A DNA stretch of 11,873 nt from an uncultured Oscillospiraceae bacterium (GCA_910588455.1 CAJUPG010000065.1:1-11873); one strand, 5' to 3'; positions 1 to 6,493 are shown, numbered from the stretch's first letter. Translations and numbers: made by a program. Notes: generated by a model from the letters alone, not told the origin.

Positions 1-480
1 GCCGTTGATGGGTTCGTCCAGCAGCAGCAGGTCCGGCCCGCCCAGCAGGGCCAGGCCCACCCCCAGCCGCTGCTTCATACCCATGGAGTAGTGGCGCACC
101 GGCTTTTTCTCCCTGGGGGCCAGGCCTACGGTCTTTAAAACCTCCTCCACCTGCGCCTCCGGGCTGTCCAGCCCCAGCAGCGCGGCGTACAGCCGCAGAT
201 TTTCCCGCCCGCTCAGATCAGGGTAGAGCCCCGGCTGCTCAATCAGCGCGCCTACCCGGCGGCGGGCCACCGGGTCCCGGACCGGCCTGCCGAAAATCTG
301 CACATCCCCCTGGGTGGGCCGGGCCAGCCCGCACAGCAGCTTCAACGTGGTGGACTTGCCCGCGCCGTTCTGGCCGATGAACCCGTAAATATCTCCCTGC
401 TCCACCCGCAGGTTCAGGTGGTCCACCGCCCACCGGTCTTTGTAGCGTTTGGACAGACCCATTGTCTGTATTACTGTCAT
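1..480 (-). CDS. ABC transporter ATP-binding protein, BcrA-like (partial, C-terminus outside window)
   Basis: This is the nucleotide-binding subunit of an ABC exporter; it would hydrolyse ATP at the cytoplasmic face to drive a partner permease, which should lie just beyond the window. The 160 visible residues contain Walker A GQNGAGKST (36-44), a Q-loop glutamine at 82 (IEQPG), a degenerate signature YSMGMKQR (131-138) and Walker B LLLLDEP (151-157); the H-loop is cut off. The SMGMKQR-type signature is usual in the BcrA/lantibiotic-resistance and antibiotic-export group. The ATG at 480 is preceded by AAAGGAGG with an 8-nt gap. The gene lies 85 bp after an OmpR-type response regulator on the same strand, as in regulator-transporter modules for peptide antibiotic resistance. 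Substrate cannot be told from the sequence; the family call is firm. Confidence 0.9.
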   Translation of the reverse strand, partial: MTVIQTMGLSKRYKDRWAVDHLNLRVEQGDIYGFIGQNGAGKSTTLKLLCGLARPTQGDVQIFGRPVRDPVARRRVGALIEQPGLYPDLSGRENLRLYAALLGLDSPEAQVEEVLKTVGLAPREKKPVRHYSMGMKQRLGVGLALLGGPDLLLLDEPING

Positions 481-548
481 AGGAAAACCTCCTTTTTGTT
501 TACAGGCTCAGTTTAACAGACAAGTGCCCAAACATCGCAAAGGAAAGG

Positions 549-564
549 TAAAGAAAGTATAAAG
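549..564 (-). promoter_or_regulatory. Candidate response-regulator site: 11-bp-spaced direct repeat
   Basis: TAAAG occurs at 549-553 and again at 560-564 (plus-strand reading), an 11-bp period. OmpR/PhoB-type regulators typically bind direct repeats about one helical turn apart, and this pair lies between the regulator gene and the ABC gene. A weak minus-strand promoter (TTGCGA, 18 bp, TTAAAC) can be drawn just downstream. The repeat is short and in an AT-rich stretch, so chance is possible. Confidence 0.3.
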
Positions 565-565
565 T

Positions 566-1237
566 TTACTCGGCCAGCTTGAAGCCGATGCCCCACACGG
601 TCTGTATGTACCCCTCCGTACCGCTGGGGCGCAGCTTGGCGCGGATATTGCTGATATGGACAGTGATGGTTTTGTCCTCCACGGCATACTCCTCCTGCCA
701 GACCGCCTCATAAATCTGCTGCTTTGTAAACACCCGCTTGGGCCGGCCCGCCAGCAGCTCCACAATCTTGAATTCGTGGGCGGTGAGATTGACCGGCTGG
801 CCGGCGGCGGTCAGGGTCATCTCCTCCAGATTCAGCGCCCAATCCCGATAGCGCAGAAGGCCGCCTCCCGGGGCGGCGCTGGCGTGGCGGAGCTGCACCA
901 GAATCCGGGCCCACAGCTCCTCCAGCTGATAGGGCTTGGTAAGATAGTCGTCCGCCCCCAGGCCCAGCAGCTCCACCTTGTCGGACAGCTCGGTTTTGGC
1001 GGACAGGACAATCACCGGCGTCCGGCTGGTTTTGCGGACTTCGGCAATCAGCTCGCTGCCGGACAGGCCGGGAAGCATCAGGTCCACCAGCAGCAGGTCG
1101 ATTCCGCCCGCCTGCCAGAGCAGCCGGCCCTCCGTGCCGGAAAACGCCTGGATGCACTCGCAGCCCTGGCGGCGCAGATATTGGGCGGTGGAGCTGTTGA
1201 TATCGGTATCATCTTCCACAAGCAAAACACGGGGCAT
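566..1237 (-). CDS. OmpR/PhoB-family response regulator
   Basis: A 223-residue two-component transcription factor. The N-terminal receiver domain (about 1-118) has the acidic pocket E8/D9/D10, the phosphoacceptor D52 in LLLVDLMLPG, S79 in IVLSA and K101 in LTKPY, so all phosphorylation residues are present. The C-terminal part (about 128-223) is an OmpR-type winged helix, with the typical stretches LTAHEFKIVELL and TVHISNIRAKL and the ending VWGIGFKLAE. The ATG at 1237 follows AGGAGG by 7 nt. It reads into the ABC ATPase gene 85 bp downstream, which is the most likely target. No histidine kinase gene is adjacent in the window; it may lie beyond position 1 or elsewhere. Family assignment is very secure; the signal sensed is unknown. 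Confidence 0.96.
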   Translation of the reverse strand: MPRVLLVEDDTDINSSTAQYLRRQGCECIQAFSGTEGRLLWQAGGIDLLLVDLMLPGLSGSELIAEVRKTSRTPVIVLSAKTELSDKVELLGLGADDYLTKPYQLEELWARILVQLRHASAAPGGGLLRYRDWALNLEEMTLTAAGQPVNLTAHEFKIVELLAGRPKRVFTKQQIYEAVWQEEYAVEDKTITVHISNIRAKLRPSGTEGYIQTVWGIGFKLAE

Positions 1238-1265
1238 AGGATGGCCTCCTCAGTCAATTTCAAAA

Positions 1266-1294
1266 ATTATACTCCATTTGGAAATGAAAGAAAA
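1266..1294 (-). promoter_or_regulatory. Promoter of the response-regulator gene
   Basis: On the minus strand a perfect TATAAT (1266-1271) sits about 30 nt before the start codon. The hexamer 17 bp upstream (1289-1294, TTTTCT) is a poor -35. The spacer holds a 12-bp palindrome, CATTT-GG-AAATG (1275-1286). A good -10, weak -35 and a dyad fit a promoter that needs an activator, possibly the regulator itself, but this is inference. Confidence 0.5.
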
Positions 1295-1337
1295 TACCCT
1301 TGCGGCAAAATCTTCTGCATAATATGAAGCCTCCCCC

Positions 1338-2675
1338 TCAGTACCCGTACCGCTTCCGGTATTTCAGCAGCAGCGCCGCCGCCATGATTGTCCCCAGCAG
1401 TTCGGCCACAGGGGTGGCAAGCCATACGCCGGTGACGCCCCCCAGCAGAACAGGCACAATCTGAATGCTGGCAACGGTAAACAGGAACGACCGGGAAAAC
1501 GCCAGGATTGCGGACACCACACCGTTGGACAGGGCGGTGAACATACCGCTGGCAAAGACGTTCAGCCCCACGAACAGCAGAGCGATGGAGCACAGGCGGT
1601 TCCCTGTGACGGCCAGCTCATACACCGGGCTGTCCGGCCGGGTGAAGATGCTCACCAGAGGCACAGTCGCCAGGAAGGAAACCGTCGTACACAGAATGGA
1701 GGTCCCGATCATAAAGCGAATGCTGAAGCCCACCAGCTTTTTCAGTTTTTCATGGTTTTGCTCGCCGTAGTAATAGGAAATCATAGGGGCCACGCCGTAG
1801 GAATAGCCGATGAACAGGGCGCTTACAAACATCAGGACATACATGATAATGGTGATGGCGGCCACACCGTCCTCTCCCACATAGTTCAGCATTGCCAGGT
1901 TGAACAGCAGGGTGGTCACGCCGGACACCAGAGAGGTGGCCAGCTCCGACATACCGTTGGTAGAGGCGTGGAACAGAACCCCGCCCCGAAATACCGGCTT
2001 CTGGAAGTGGAGCAGGCTGTCCTGTCTGCGGAACACCAGAAAGCCCACCACAGCGGTGATGGAGTAGCCCAGGCCGGTGGCAATGGCTGCGCCCTGAATG
2101 CCCAAATCAAACAGAGAGATCAGAACGTAATCCAGAATGATATTGGTTACGCCCCCCGCCACCGTACAGATCAAAGACAGCGTGGATTTATCCGCGGCAA
2201 TCAAATAGAGGGAGAAGTTATACATCAGCAGGATGGGAATGGTAAACAGCAGATAGTTGCTCAAATAGGAGCGGCAGTAGCCCATCACCGCCGGAGAGAG
2301 GCCCATGGCCCCCAGCAAATCCTCCATCCAGACGTAACCCAGCGCCATCATAACCGCCCCCACCACCGCATTGGTGAGAATCAGCAGGGTAAAATCCTGC
2401 CGGGCCTCCTGCTCTCTGCGCTCCCCGATCTTCTTCATCACCACGGCGCTGCCGCCGGAAGCCAGCATTCCGGATATGGCCGTAATCAGGCTGATTGCCG
2501 GGGCTGTGAGGTTGATGGCAGACAGAGCCTCCATGCCGATCAGGTTGGAGACGAACAGCCCGTCCACCATCGTATAGAAGGTATTGAACACCGTCATAAC
2601 GATGGTGGGGAAGGCAAAGCGCAGAATATTTTTGCCCGTAACAGGCAGATGGTAAGAGTCCAGTTTGGTTTCCAT
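1338..2675 (-). CDS. MATE family efflux transporter
   Basis: A 445-residue inner-membrane multidrug/toxin exporter of the MATE family, driven by a Na+ or H+ gradient. Length is typical (about 450), and hydrophobic segments are consistent with 12 membrane helices in two similar halves. The opening ILRFAFPTIVMTVFNTFYTMVDGLFVSNLIG is cited here only by its typical pieces: FAFPTIV (about 20-26) and YTMVDGLFV (about 34-42), both usual for TM1 of the DinF/MepA-like branch. The ATG at 2675 has AGGAGG 7 nt upstream. It is divergent from a MerR-type gene, with 86 bp between the two starts, and its promoter carries a MerR-type operator, so induction by a compound bound by that regulator is likely. It ends about 100 bp before the response-regulator gene. 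Substrate is not predictable. Confidence 0.95.
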   Translation of the reverse strand: METKLDSYHLPVTGKNILRFAFPTIVMTVFNTFYTMVDGLFVSNLIGMEALSAINLTAPAISLITAISGMLASGGSAVVMKKIGERREQEARQDFTLLILTNAVVGAVMMALGYVWMEDLLGAMGLSPAVMGYCRSYLSNYLLFTIPILLMYNFSLYLIAADKSTLSLICTVAGGVTNIILDYVLISLFDLGIQGAAIATGLGYSITAVVGFLVFRRQDSLLHFQKPVFRGGVLFHASTNGMSELATSLVSGVTTLLFNLAMLNYVGEDGVAAITIIMYVLMFVSALFIGYSYGVAPMISYYYGEQNHEKLKKLVGFSIRFMIGTSILCTTVSFLATVPLVSIFTRPDSPVYELAVTGNRLCSIALLFVGLNVFASGMFTALSNGVVSAILAFSRSFLFTVASIQIVPVLLGGVTGVWLATPVAELLGTIMAAALLLKYRKRYGY

Positions 2676-2703
2676 TGAAATTCCTCCTTTTCTGTGATAA
2701 AAT
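2675..2703 (+). promoter_or_regulatory. Promoter of the merR-type gene, overlapping the efflux promoter
   Basis: Plus strand: TTGAAA (2675-2680), a 17-bp spacer, then TAAAAT (2698-2703) with an extended -10 TG at 2695-2696. The start point would be near 2710, inside the dyad centred at 2719. A regulator bound there should block its own promoter while activating the opposite one. Confidence 0.6.
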
Positions 2704-2732
2704 CATAAACCGTGTGGCTGCCACGCAGTCAA
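2702..2732 (-). promoter_or_regulatory. MerR-type promoter/operator of the MATE gene
   Basis: Minus strand: -35 TTGACT (2727-2732) and -10 TATGAT (2702-2707) are separated by exactly 19 bp. The spacer carries a dyad centred at 2719: GTGGC-A-GCCAC is perfect and the imperfect symmetry extends over 2709-2729 (8 of 10 positions paired). An over-long 19-bp spacer with an internal dyad is the textbook arrangement for MerR-family activators, which untwist the DNA to realign the boxes. The regulator gene lies directly across. Confidence 0.85.
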
Positions 2733-2761
2733 GGCTTTTTTGCGGAAAAGGACGAAATTTT

Positions 2762-3634
2762 ATGGAACCGAAAAAACAATGGATGACCTCCGGGGCCTTT
2801 GCCGCTTTATGCGGCACAACCAAGGAGACTCTGCGGCACTATAAGGACGTGGGGCTTCTGCTGCCCGCCCGTCAGGGAGAAAACGGCTATTTGTACTACG
2901 ATGTGGAGCAGTTTTACGATTATTACGCGATCTCCATTTTTCGCCAGACAGGAACCTCGTTGGAGGAGATCCGCCGCTGTCTGGGAAAGCGGGACCCCGC
3001 CCAGACGGCTGAGCTGCTGCGGGAGCAGAAAAAGCGGCTGGAGGCAGAGAGGAAAAAATTGGATCACATGGATTTTTTGCTGTCCAGCACCCTGCGCAAT
3101 CTGGCCTTTCGACCGGGCCCGGATCTGGCCGTTCGGACAGCCTGGTTTGAACGGGAGCATCTTCTGGCCCTGCCGGTGAGGGAACTGGAAGAGCTTGTCT
3201 CTCCCACAGCCAGTGAGGATGAAATGCTGATTGCTGTGCTGGAGCGGTGCCAGACGCTGAGCGGTCAGTATGGAATCCAGACGGATTTTCATCTGGGGGC
3301 CATCCACCCGCCGGAAAACAGCGGCGCGCCGGGGGCAATCAGCCATCTCTATACCAGGATCAAAGAAAAAGCGGACTTCCCCTATTATAAGGAGAAGCCC
3401 GCCGGGAACTATTTGTATCTCTGCTGCTGGGGCCGCTGGGACATCTCCGCAGGCTATGCCGCCCTCAATCGCTGGATTCTTGCCCATGGACTGCGCACAA
3501 CAGGCGATTTCTACGCCTGCGATTTGGCCGGGTTTCTTCTCAATTCAGTGGAGAAAAACGCGGCATCCATGATTTCCGTGCAGTTTACTGCGCCGGAACA
3601 ATCTCGATCCAGTAGCCGTCCGGGTCATGGATGA
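2762..3634 (+). CDS. MerR family transcriptional regulator, BltR/BmrR-like
   Basis: A 290-residue DNA-binding activator with a ligand domain. Residues about 7-76 are the MerR winged helix (KETLRHYKDVGLLLP and GYLYYDVEQ are diagnostic). About 79-110 is a charged helix (AELLREQKKRLEAERKKLD) fitting the dimerising coiled coil. About 115-280 resembles the effector-binding domain of multidrug-sensing MerR proteins, with an aromatic-rich core (FPYYKEKPAGNYLYL, CCWGRW). I take ATG 2762 as the start: the MerR domain begins there and AAGGA lies 9 nt upstream. An in-frame upstream ATG at 2675 would add 29 residues, but it overlaps the promoters and the MATE start. It probably activates the divergent MATE gene when a toxic compound binds. 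The last 16 codons overlap the end of the convergent VOC gene. Confidence 0.92.
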   Translation: MEPKKQWMTSGAFAALCGTTKETLRHYKDVGLLLPARQGENGYLYYDVEQFYDYYAISIFRQTGTSLEEIRRCLGKRDPAQTAELLREQKKRLEAERKKLDHMDFLLSSTLRNLAFRPGPDLAVRTAWFEREHLLALPVRELEELVSPTASEDEMLIAVLERCQTLSGQYGIQTDFHLGAIHPPENSGAPGAISHLYTRIKEKADFPYYKEKPAGNYLYLCCWGRWDISAGYAALNRWILAHGLRTTGDFYACDLAGFLLNSVEKNAASMISVQFTAPEQSRSSSRPGHG

Positions 3635-3950
3635 AATAAATCCCCATCTCCGGATTTTCAAAGCAGATGCAGCCCAGCTCCTGGTGCCGGGCGTGGAACG
3701 CCTCATACTCGTCGGTGACAAAGGCCAGGTGATACTCCAGCTCGCCCAGGTTGTAGGGGGTCTCCCGGTCCCGCAGCCAGGTCAGCTCCAGCTTGAAGTC
3801 GTTCTCCTGGTTGCCCAAAAAGACCAGCTTGAAGGAGCCGTCCGGAGCGCTCTTCTCCCGGACCGGGGCCAAATCCAGGGCCTTTTTGTAAAAATCCAGA
3901 CTTTTCTCCAGGTCGAACACGTTGAAATTGAAGTGGTCAAAACGAATCAT
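3585..3950 (-). CDS. VOC/glyoxalase superfamily protein (lactoylglutathione lyase-like)
   Basis: A 121-residue single-module vicinal-oxygen-chelate enzyme. Two beta-alpha-beta-beta-beta repeats are visible, and the four expected metal ligands are in place: H6 (FDHFNFN), E55 (KLELTW), H74 (EYHLAF) and E116 (WIEIVP). The DPDGYWIEIV ending is typical of GloA-like lyases. An active metal site is therefore likely, and methylglyoxal detoxification is the best guess, but many VOC proteins of this length act on other substrates. The ATG at 3950 has AGGAGG 6 nt upstream. It follows the GNAT gene by 25 nt on the same strand, so the two are probably cotranscribed. Its last 50 bp overlap the end of the merR-type gene on the opposite strand. 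Confidence 0.88.
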   Translation of the reverse strand: MIRFDHFNFNVFDLEKSLDFYKKALDLAPVREKSAPDGSFKLVFLGNQENDFKLELTWLRDRETPYNLGELEYHLAFVTDEYEAFHARHQELGCICFENPEMGIYFIHDPDGYWIEIVPAQ

Positions 3951-3975
3951 AGCGCGCCTCCTTATTTGTAATCTC

Positions 3976-4482
3976 TCAAATAATATCGGTATATTTTGAT
4001 TCTGTCAAGCGGTATCGCAGCTCGTGGAGATGTTTTCCGCCAATTTCATCCTCTCGAATTCCGCAGCATACAAAGCCCTGCCTCTCATAAAATCGAATGG
4101 CGCGGAAATTTTCCTCCAAAACCCACAGATAGATCTCCCGGAAGTTCAGTTCCGCCAAAACCCGCACAGCCGTATGCAGAAGCGCCCTTCCGTACCCCTT
4201 TCCCACGCAGTCCGGCAGCAGGTAAAGAGAAACAATCTCTCCTGCTCCGGCAAAAATATGCTCACGGGCCTTTCCAAAGCTGGTGGTCCCAATCAGCCTC
4301 CCTCCCTCTGCCAAAACGAGGGTGTGGTCGAACCTCTCCAGCGCACCGGCCCACCGCCCCTCCGGGATGCTGTCCAGGTAAGCTTGGGGAATGATTCCCC
4401 GGTATGCGGATTTCCAACTCTCTTCATAAATGCGGCTCAGCTCCCGCCGGTCGTCCGACGGTAAAATTTCTCGAATTTCCAT
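3976..4482 (-). CDS. GNAT family N-acetyltransferase
   Basis: A 168-residue acetyl-CoA-dependent acetyltransferase. Motif A is clear: IVSLYLLPDCVGKGYGRALL (83-102), with the acetyl-CoA pyrophosphate loop VGKGYG (93-98). Motif B follows as ENFRAIRFYERQGF (124-137). The N-terminal ESWKSAYRGIIP (about 21-32) is common in small GNATs annotated as acetyltransferases of unknown substrate. The ATG at 4482 has a modest GGGGGA 9 nt upstream. It probably heads a two-gene transcript with the VOC gene. Its start lies 2 bp from the -35 box of the opposite-strand riboswitch promoter, so the two promoters lie back to back or overlap. Acyl acceptor cannot be predicted. Confidence 0.93.
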   Translation of the reverse strand: MEIREILPSDDRRELSRIYEESWKSAYRGIIPQAYLDSIPEGRWAGALERFDHTLVLAEGGRLIGTTSFGKAREHIFAGAGEIVSLYLLPDCVGKGYGRALLHTAVRVLAELNFREIYLWVLEENFRAIRFYERQGFVCCGIREDEIGGKHLHELRYRLTESKYTDII

Positions 4483-4483
4483 A

Positions 4484-4513
4484 TTGACAATTCCCCCGTT
4501 CTTTGCATATAAT
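4484..4513 (+). promoter_or_regulatory. Consensus sigma-A promoter of the riboswitch/cation-efflux unit
   Basis: TTGACA (4484-4489) and TATAAT (4508-4513) are both perfect consensus hexamers, 18 bp apart. Transcription would start near 4520, just ahead of the aptamer. A strong constitutive promoter fits a gene controlled by transcription attenuation. On the minus strand the same AT-rich block offers a TATTAT -10 (4509-4514) that could serve the GNAT gene. Confidence 0.85.
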
Positions 4514-4524
4514 AGATTAAATTT

Positions 4525-4629
4525 ACATCTGAGCAGGCTTCGCCTCCGCCGGTCCGCAGCGGGGCGAGAAGCCGGGCCGGTCCTCCGGCAGCAGATGGGC
4601 TAAATGCGCATCTGTGGGACAGACTATGT
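4525..4629 (+). ncRNA. NiCo riboswitch (czcD motif) aptamer
   Basis: The leader matches the conserved parts of the NiCo riboswitch as I remember them: CTGAGCAGGC (4529-4538), AGCCGG (4570-4575) and CATCTGTGGGACAG (4609-4622). Helices can be drawn in the right order around a junction. A short P1 pairs 4525-4530 with 4621-4629 and has a bulge. P2 is long: 4538-4544 with 4563-4571, plus inner hairpin 4546-4549/4559-4562. P3 is GCCGG/CCGGC (4576-4580/4585-4589, loop 4581-4584). P4 is CAGATG/CATCTG (4592-4597/4609-4614). This class binds Co2+ and Ni2+ (Fe2+ has also been proposed) and sits before cation-efflux genes, as here. Confidence 0.88.
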
Positions 4630-4648
4630 TCCACAGGTGTATTTTTTT
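4609..4648 (+). terminator. Riboswitch expression-platform terminator
   Basis: CATCTGTGG (4609-4617) pairs with CCACAGGTG (4631-4639), a 9-bp stem with one G-U pair and a 13-nt loop, followed by a run of seven T (4642-4648). The 5' arm is the same CATCTG strand that closes aptamer helix P4 plus the conserved GUGG. Terminator and metal-bound aptamer are therefore mutually exclusive. Metal binding should give readthrough into the exporter: an ON switch. Confidence 0.88.
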
Positions 4649-4667
4649 ATCTCTTGGAGGTTTTCTT

Positions 4668-5549
4668 ATGAACCAGCAGCAGCGGGAACAGGCGATTGTC
4701 AACCGGATCTCCACTGTGGGGATTGCCGGCAATGTGGCGCTCACTGCCTTTAAGCTCTTCGCCGGCGTGGCCGGCCACTCCGGGGCCATGATCTCTGACG
4801 CGGTCCACTCCCTCTCCGACGTATTTGCCACATTGATCGCCTTTCTGGGCGTGCGCTTCTCCAGCCGGGAGGCGGACCAGGGCCACCCCTACGGCCACGA
4901 GCGGATGGAGTGCGTGGCCTCCCTGGCCCTGGGGCTGATTCTGCTGTTCACCGGCCTTGGCATCGGCTGGAACGGCCTGCAAAATATCTTCAGCGGCGCA
5001 GACGGCCCCCTGGCTGTCCCCAACGCCCTGGCCCTCACCGCCGCCCTGGTCTCCATCGTCACCAAGGAGGCCATGTACTGGTACACCCGGCACTACGCCA
5101 AAATCCTCAACTCCGCCGCCTTTATGGCCGACGCCTGGCACCACCGCTCCGACGCCTTCTCCTCCATCGGGTCCCTGATCGGCATCGCGGGGGCCATGCT
5201 GGGCTTCCCGGTGCTGGACCCCATCGCCAGCGTGGTGATCTGCCTGTTTATTTTAAAGGTGGCCTGCGATATTTTAAAGGATTCCTTGAACAAGCTGCTG
5301 GACGCCTCCTGCGGGGCGGAGGTGGAGGCGGAGCTGTCCGCCTTCATCGCCACCCAGCCGGGGGTGGTCCGGCTGGACCTGCTCCATACCCGAATGTTCG
5401 GCAACAAGATTTACATTGACACCGAAATCGCCGTCCAGGGAGACCAGTCCCTCCGGGATGCCCACGCCATCGCCGAACAGGTCCACGACCAGGTAGAGGC
5501 CGCCTTTCCCAATATCAAGCATATTATGATTCACGTCAATCCAATTTAA
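4668..5549 (+). CDS. Cation diffusion facilitator (CDF) family metal exporter
   Basis: A 293-residue inner-membrane transporter that exports divalent metal ions by antiport. Six membrane helices (about 14-200) precede a cytoplasmic C-terminal domain (about 210-293). Transport-site residues show as H47xxxD51 in TM2 (DAVHSLSD) and H158xxxD162 in TM5 (WHHRSD), the HD-HD pattern of many Zn/Co-type CDFs. HPYGHERME (73-81) is the conserved TM2-3 loop. H240, D251, H285 and H289 are candidate C-terminal metal ligands. I chose ATG 4668, with GGAGG 7 nt upstream and the usual CDF opening; an in-frame GTG at 4614 lies inside the aptamer. The preceding NiCo riboswitch implies physiological substrates such as Co2+, Ni2+ or Fe2+. 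The gene is monocistronic and convergent with rnc. Confidence 0.93.
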   Translation: MNQQQREQAIVNRISTVGIAGNVALTAFKLFAGVAGHSGAMISDAVHSLSDVFATLIAFLGVRFSSREADQGHPYGHERMECVASLALGLILLFTGLGIGWNGLQNIFSGADGPLAVPNALALTAALVSIVTKEAMYWYTRHYAKILNSAAFMADAWHHRSDAFSSIGSLIGIAGAMLGFPVLDPIASVVICLFILKVACDILKDSLNKLLDASCGAEVEAELSAFIATQPGVVRLDLLHTRMFGNKIYIDTEIAVQGDQSLRDAHAIAEQVHDQVEAAFPNIKHIMIHVNPI

Positions 5550-5555
5550 AAATCC

Positions 5556-5584
5556 AAAAAGAAGGGGGCCCTTTGGCCCCCTTC
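5556..5584 (-). terminator. Intrinsic terminator of the acpP-rnc operon
   Basis: A 10-bp perfect stem GAAGGGGGCC/GGCCCCCTTC (5561-5570/5575-5584) with a 4-nt loop lies between the convergent cation exporter and rnc genes. On the minus strand it is followed at once by TTTTT (5560-5556) and later by a second T run, the canonical layout. On the plus strand the hairpin is followed by CCATTTATCC, so it would be a weaker stop for the exporter transcript, though it may work both ways. Confidence 0.88.
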
Positions 5585-5588
5585 CCAT

Positions 5589-6260
5589 TTATCCATTGAG
5601 TTTTTGAATGGCCGCTTTGGCGGCCATCTGTTCGGCCAACTTCTTGCTGTGCCCCTGGCCGGAGCCCAAAGGCTCGCCGTTAAGCTCCACGGTGACGAAA
5701 AACTTCTTGTCGTGGTCGGGGCCCTCTTCCCCGGTGAGGCAGTATTTCAAAACCTGGCCGCTCTCCCGCTGCACCAGCTCCTGGAGGGCGGTTTTATAGT
5801 CCCGGCCCGCGCCCAGGCCGGACAGCTCCCGGCTGAGGATATACTGCTGGATAATCTTCCGGGCAGAGCCAATCCCCCCATCCAGATAGACCGCCGCCAG
5901 CACCGCCTCCACCGCGTCCGCCTGAATAGAGGGCCGGCTCCGGCCGCCGCCGGCCTCCTCCCCCCGCCCCAGGCGCAGGTAAGCCCCCAAATTCCAAGCC
6001 CTGGCCACCTCCACCAAGCTCTCCTCACACACCAGGCTGGCCCGGGTCCGGGTCAGCTCCCCTTCGGGCAAATCCGGGTGGGTGCGGTAGAGGTGGTCGG
6101 CCACCACCATGCCCAGAATCGAGTCCCCCAGAAACTCCAGGCGCTCGTTACTGCTCAGGCGGCCCCGGCTCTCATTGGCGCAGGAGCTGTGGGTAAGGGC
6201 GTTTTCAAGCAGCCCCGCGTTTTGAAAGGAATAGCCCAGTGTCTGCTGTAAATCCTTCAT
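5589..6260 (-). CDS. rnc: Ribonuclease III
   Basis: A 223-residue double-strand-specific endoribonuclease for rRNA and mRNA processing. The catalytic domain (about 1-150) has the signature NERLEFLGDS (38-47), giving metal ligands E39, E42 and D46, and the second pair D115/E118 in ADAVEAVLAAVYLDGG. A dsRNA-binding domain follows (about 153-221) ending HSKKLAEQMAAKAAIQKL. Length is normal. The ATG at 6260 shares its A with the acpP stop (TAATG), so translation is probably coupled. It is the last gene of the unit: a terminator follows within 5 bp. In many Firmicutes rnc continues into smc and ftsY; here that link is broken and a convergent metal exporter sits beyond. Confidence 0.98.
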   Translation of the reverse strand: MKDLQQTLGYSFQNAGLLENALTHSSCANESRGRLSSNERLEFLGDSILGMVVADHLYRTHPDLPEGELTRTRASLVCEESLVEVARAWNLGAYLRLGRGEEAGGGRSRPSIQADAVEAVLAAVYLDGGIGSARKIIQQYILSRELSGLGAGRDYKTALQELVQRESGQVLKYCLTGEEGPDHDKKFFVTVELNGEPLGSGQGHSKKLAEQMAAKAAIQKLNG

Positions 6261-6493
6261 TAGTCCAGCTTGTTCTGCAAAAAGCGAACCAGATCCCCCA
6301 CCGTTACAATGGTGGAAATCTCCTCTTCGCCCATCTCCTCAATGCCGAACTCTTCCTCCAGAGCCATGGACAGGTCCACAATATCCACGGAATCCGCGTT
6401 CAAATCATCTTGAAAGGCAGTCTCCATCGTGATGCTGTCAGCCTCCACATTAAACTGCTCCGCAATCAGACCAACCAGCTTTTCAAAAATCAT
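6260..6493 (-). CDS. acpP: Acyl carrier protein
   Basis: A 77-residue acidic four-helix carrier of fatty-acid intermediates. S35 in the motif NADSVDIVDL is the 4'-phosphopantetheine attachment site; the usual motif is DSLD, so V36 is a mild variant. Length and acidity (EEEFGIEEMGEEEIST) are normal. The ATG at 6493 has AAGGAG 10 nt upstream. It follows plsX by about 95 bp but has its own strong promoter, and its stop overlaps the rnc start. The plsX-acpP-rnc order is the common Gram-positive arrangement linking phospholipid precursor synthesis with RNase III. Confidence 0.98.
   Translation of the reverse strand: MIFEKLVGLIAEQFNVEADSITMETAFQDDLNADSVDIVDLSMALEEEFGIEEMGEEEISTIVTVGDLVRFLQNKLD

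Noticed and set aside
656..1327. Plus-strand frame of 223 codons opposite the response regulator
   Set aside because: Shadow of a well-supported regulator gene; the protein has no recognisable features.
1752..2678. Long plus-strand frame of 308 codons opposite the MATE gene
   Set aside because: It is the antisense shadow of the MATE coding sequence: His/Gln/Gly-rich, without domains or ribosome site, while the minus frame is a clear transporter.
2675..2761. Upstream ATG adding 29 residues to the MerR-type regulator
   Set aside because: The extension runs through both divergent promoters and the operator, and the MerR fold begins right after ATG 2762, which has its own AAGGA.
4614..4667. Upstream GTG start adding 18 residues to the cation exporter
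   Set aside because: The GTG is inside the conserved riboswitch aptamer/terminator arm and has no ribosome site; ATG 4668 has GGAGG at good spacing.
5604..6251. Plus-strand 215-codon frame opposite rnc
   Set aside because: Antisense shadow of RNase III, low-complexity Gly/Ala/Pro/Gln composition.
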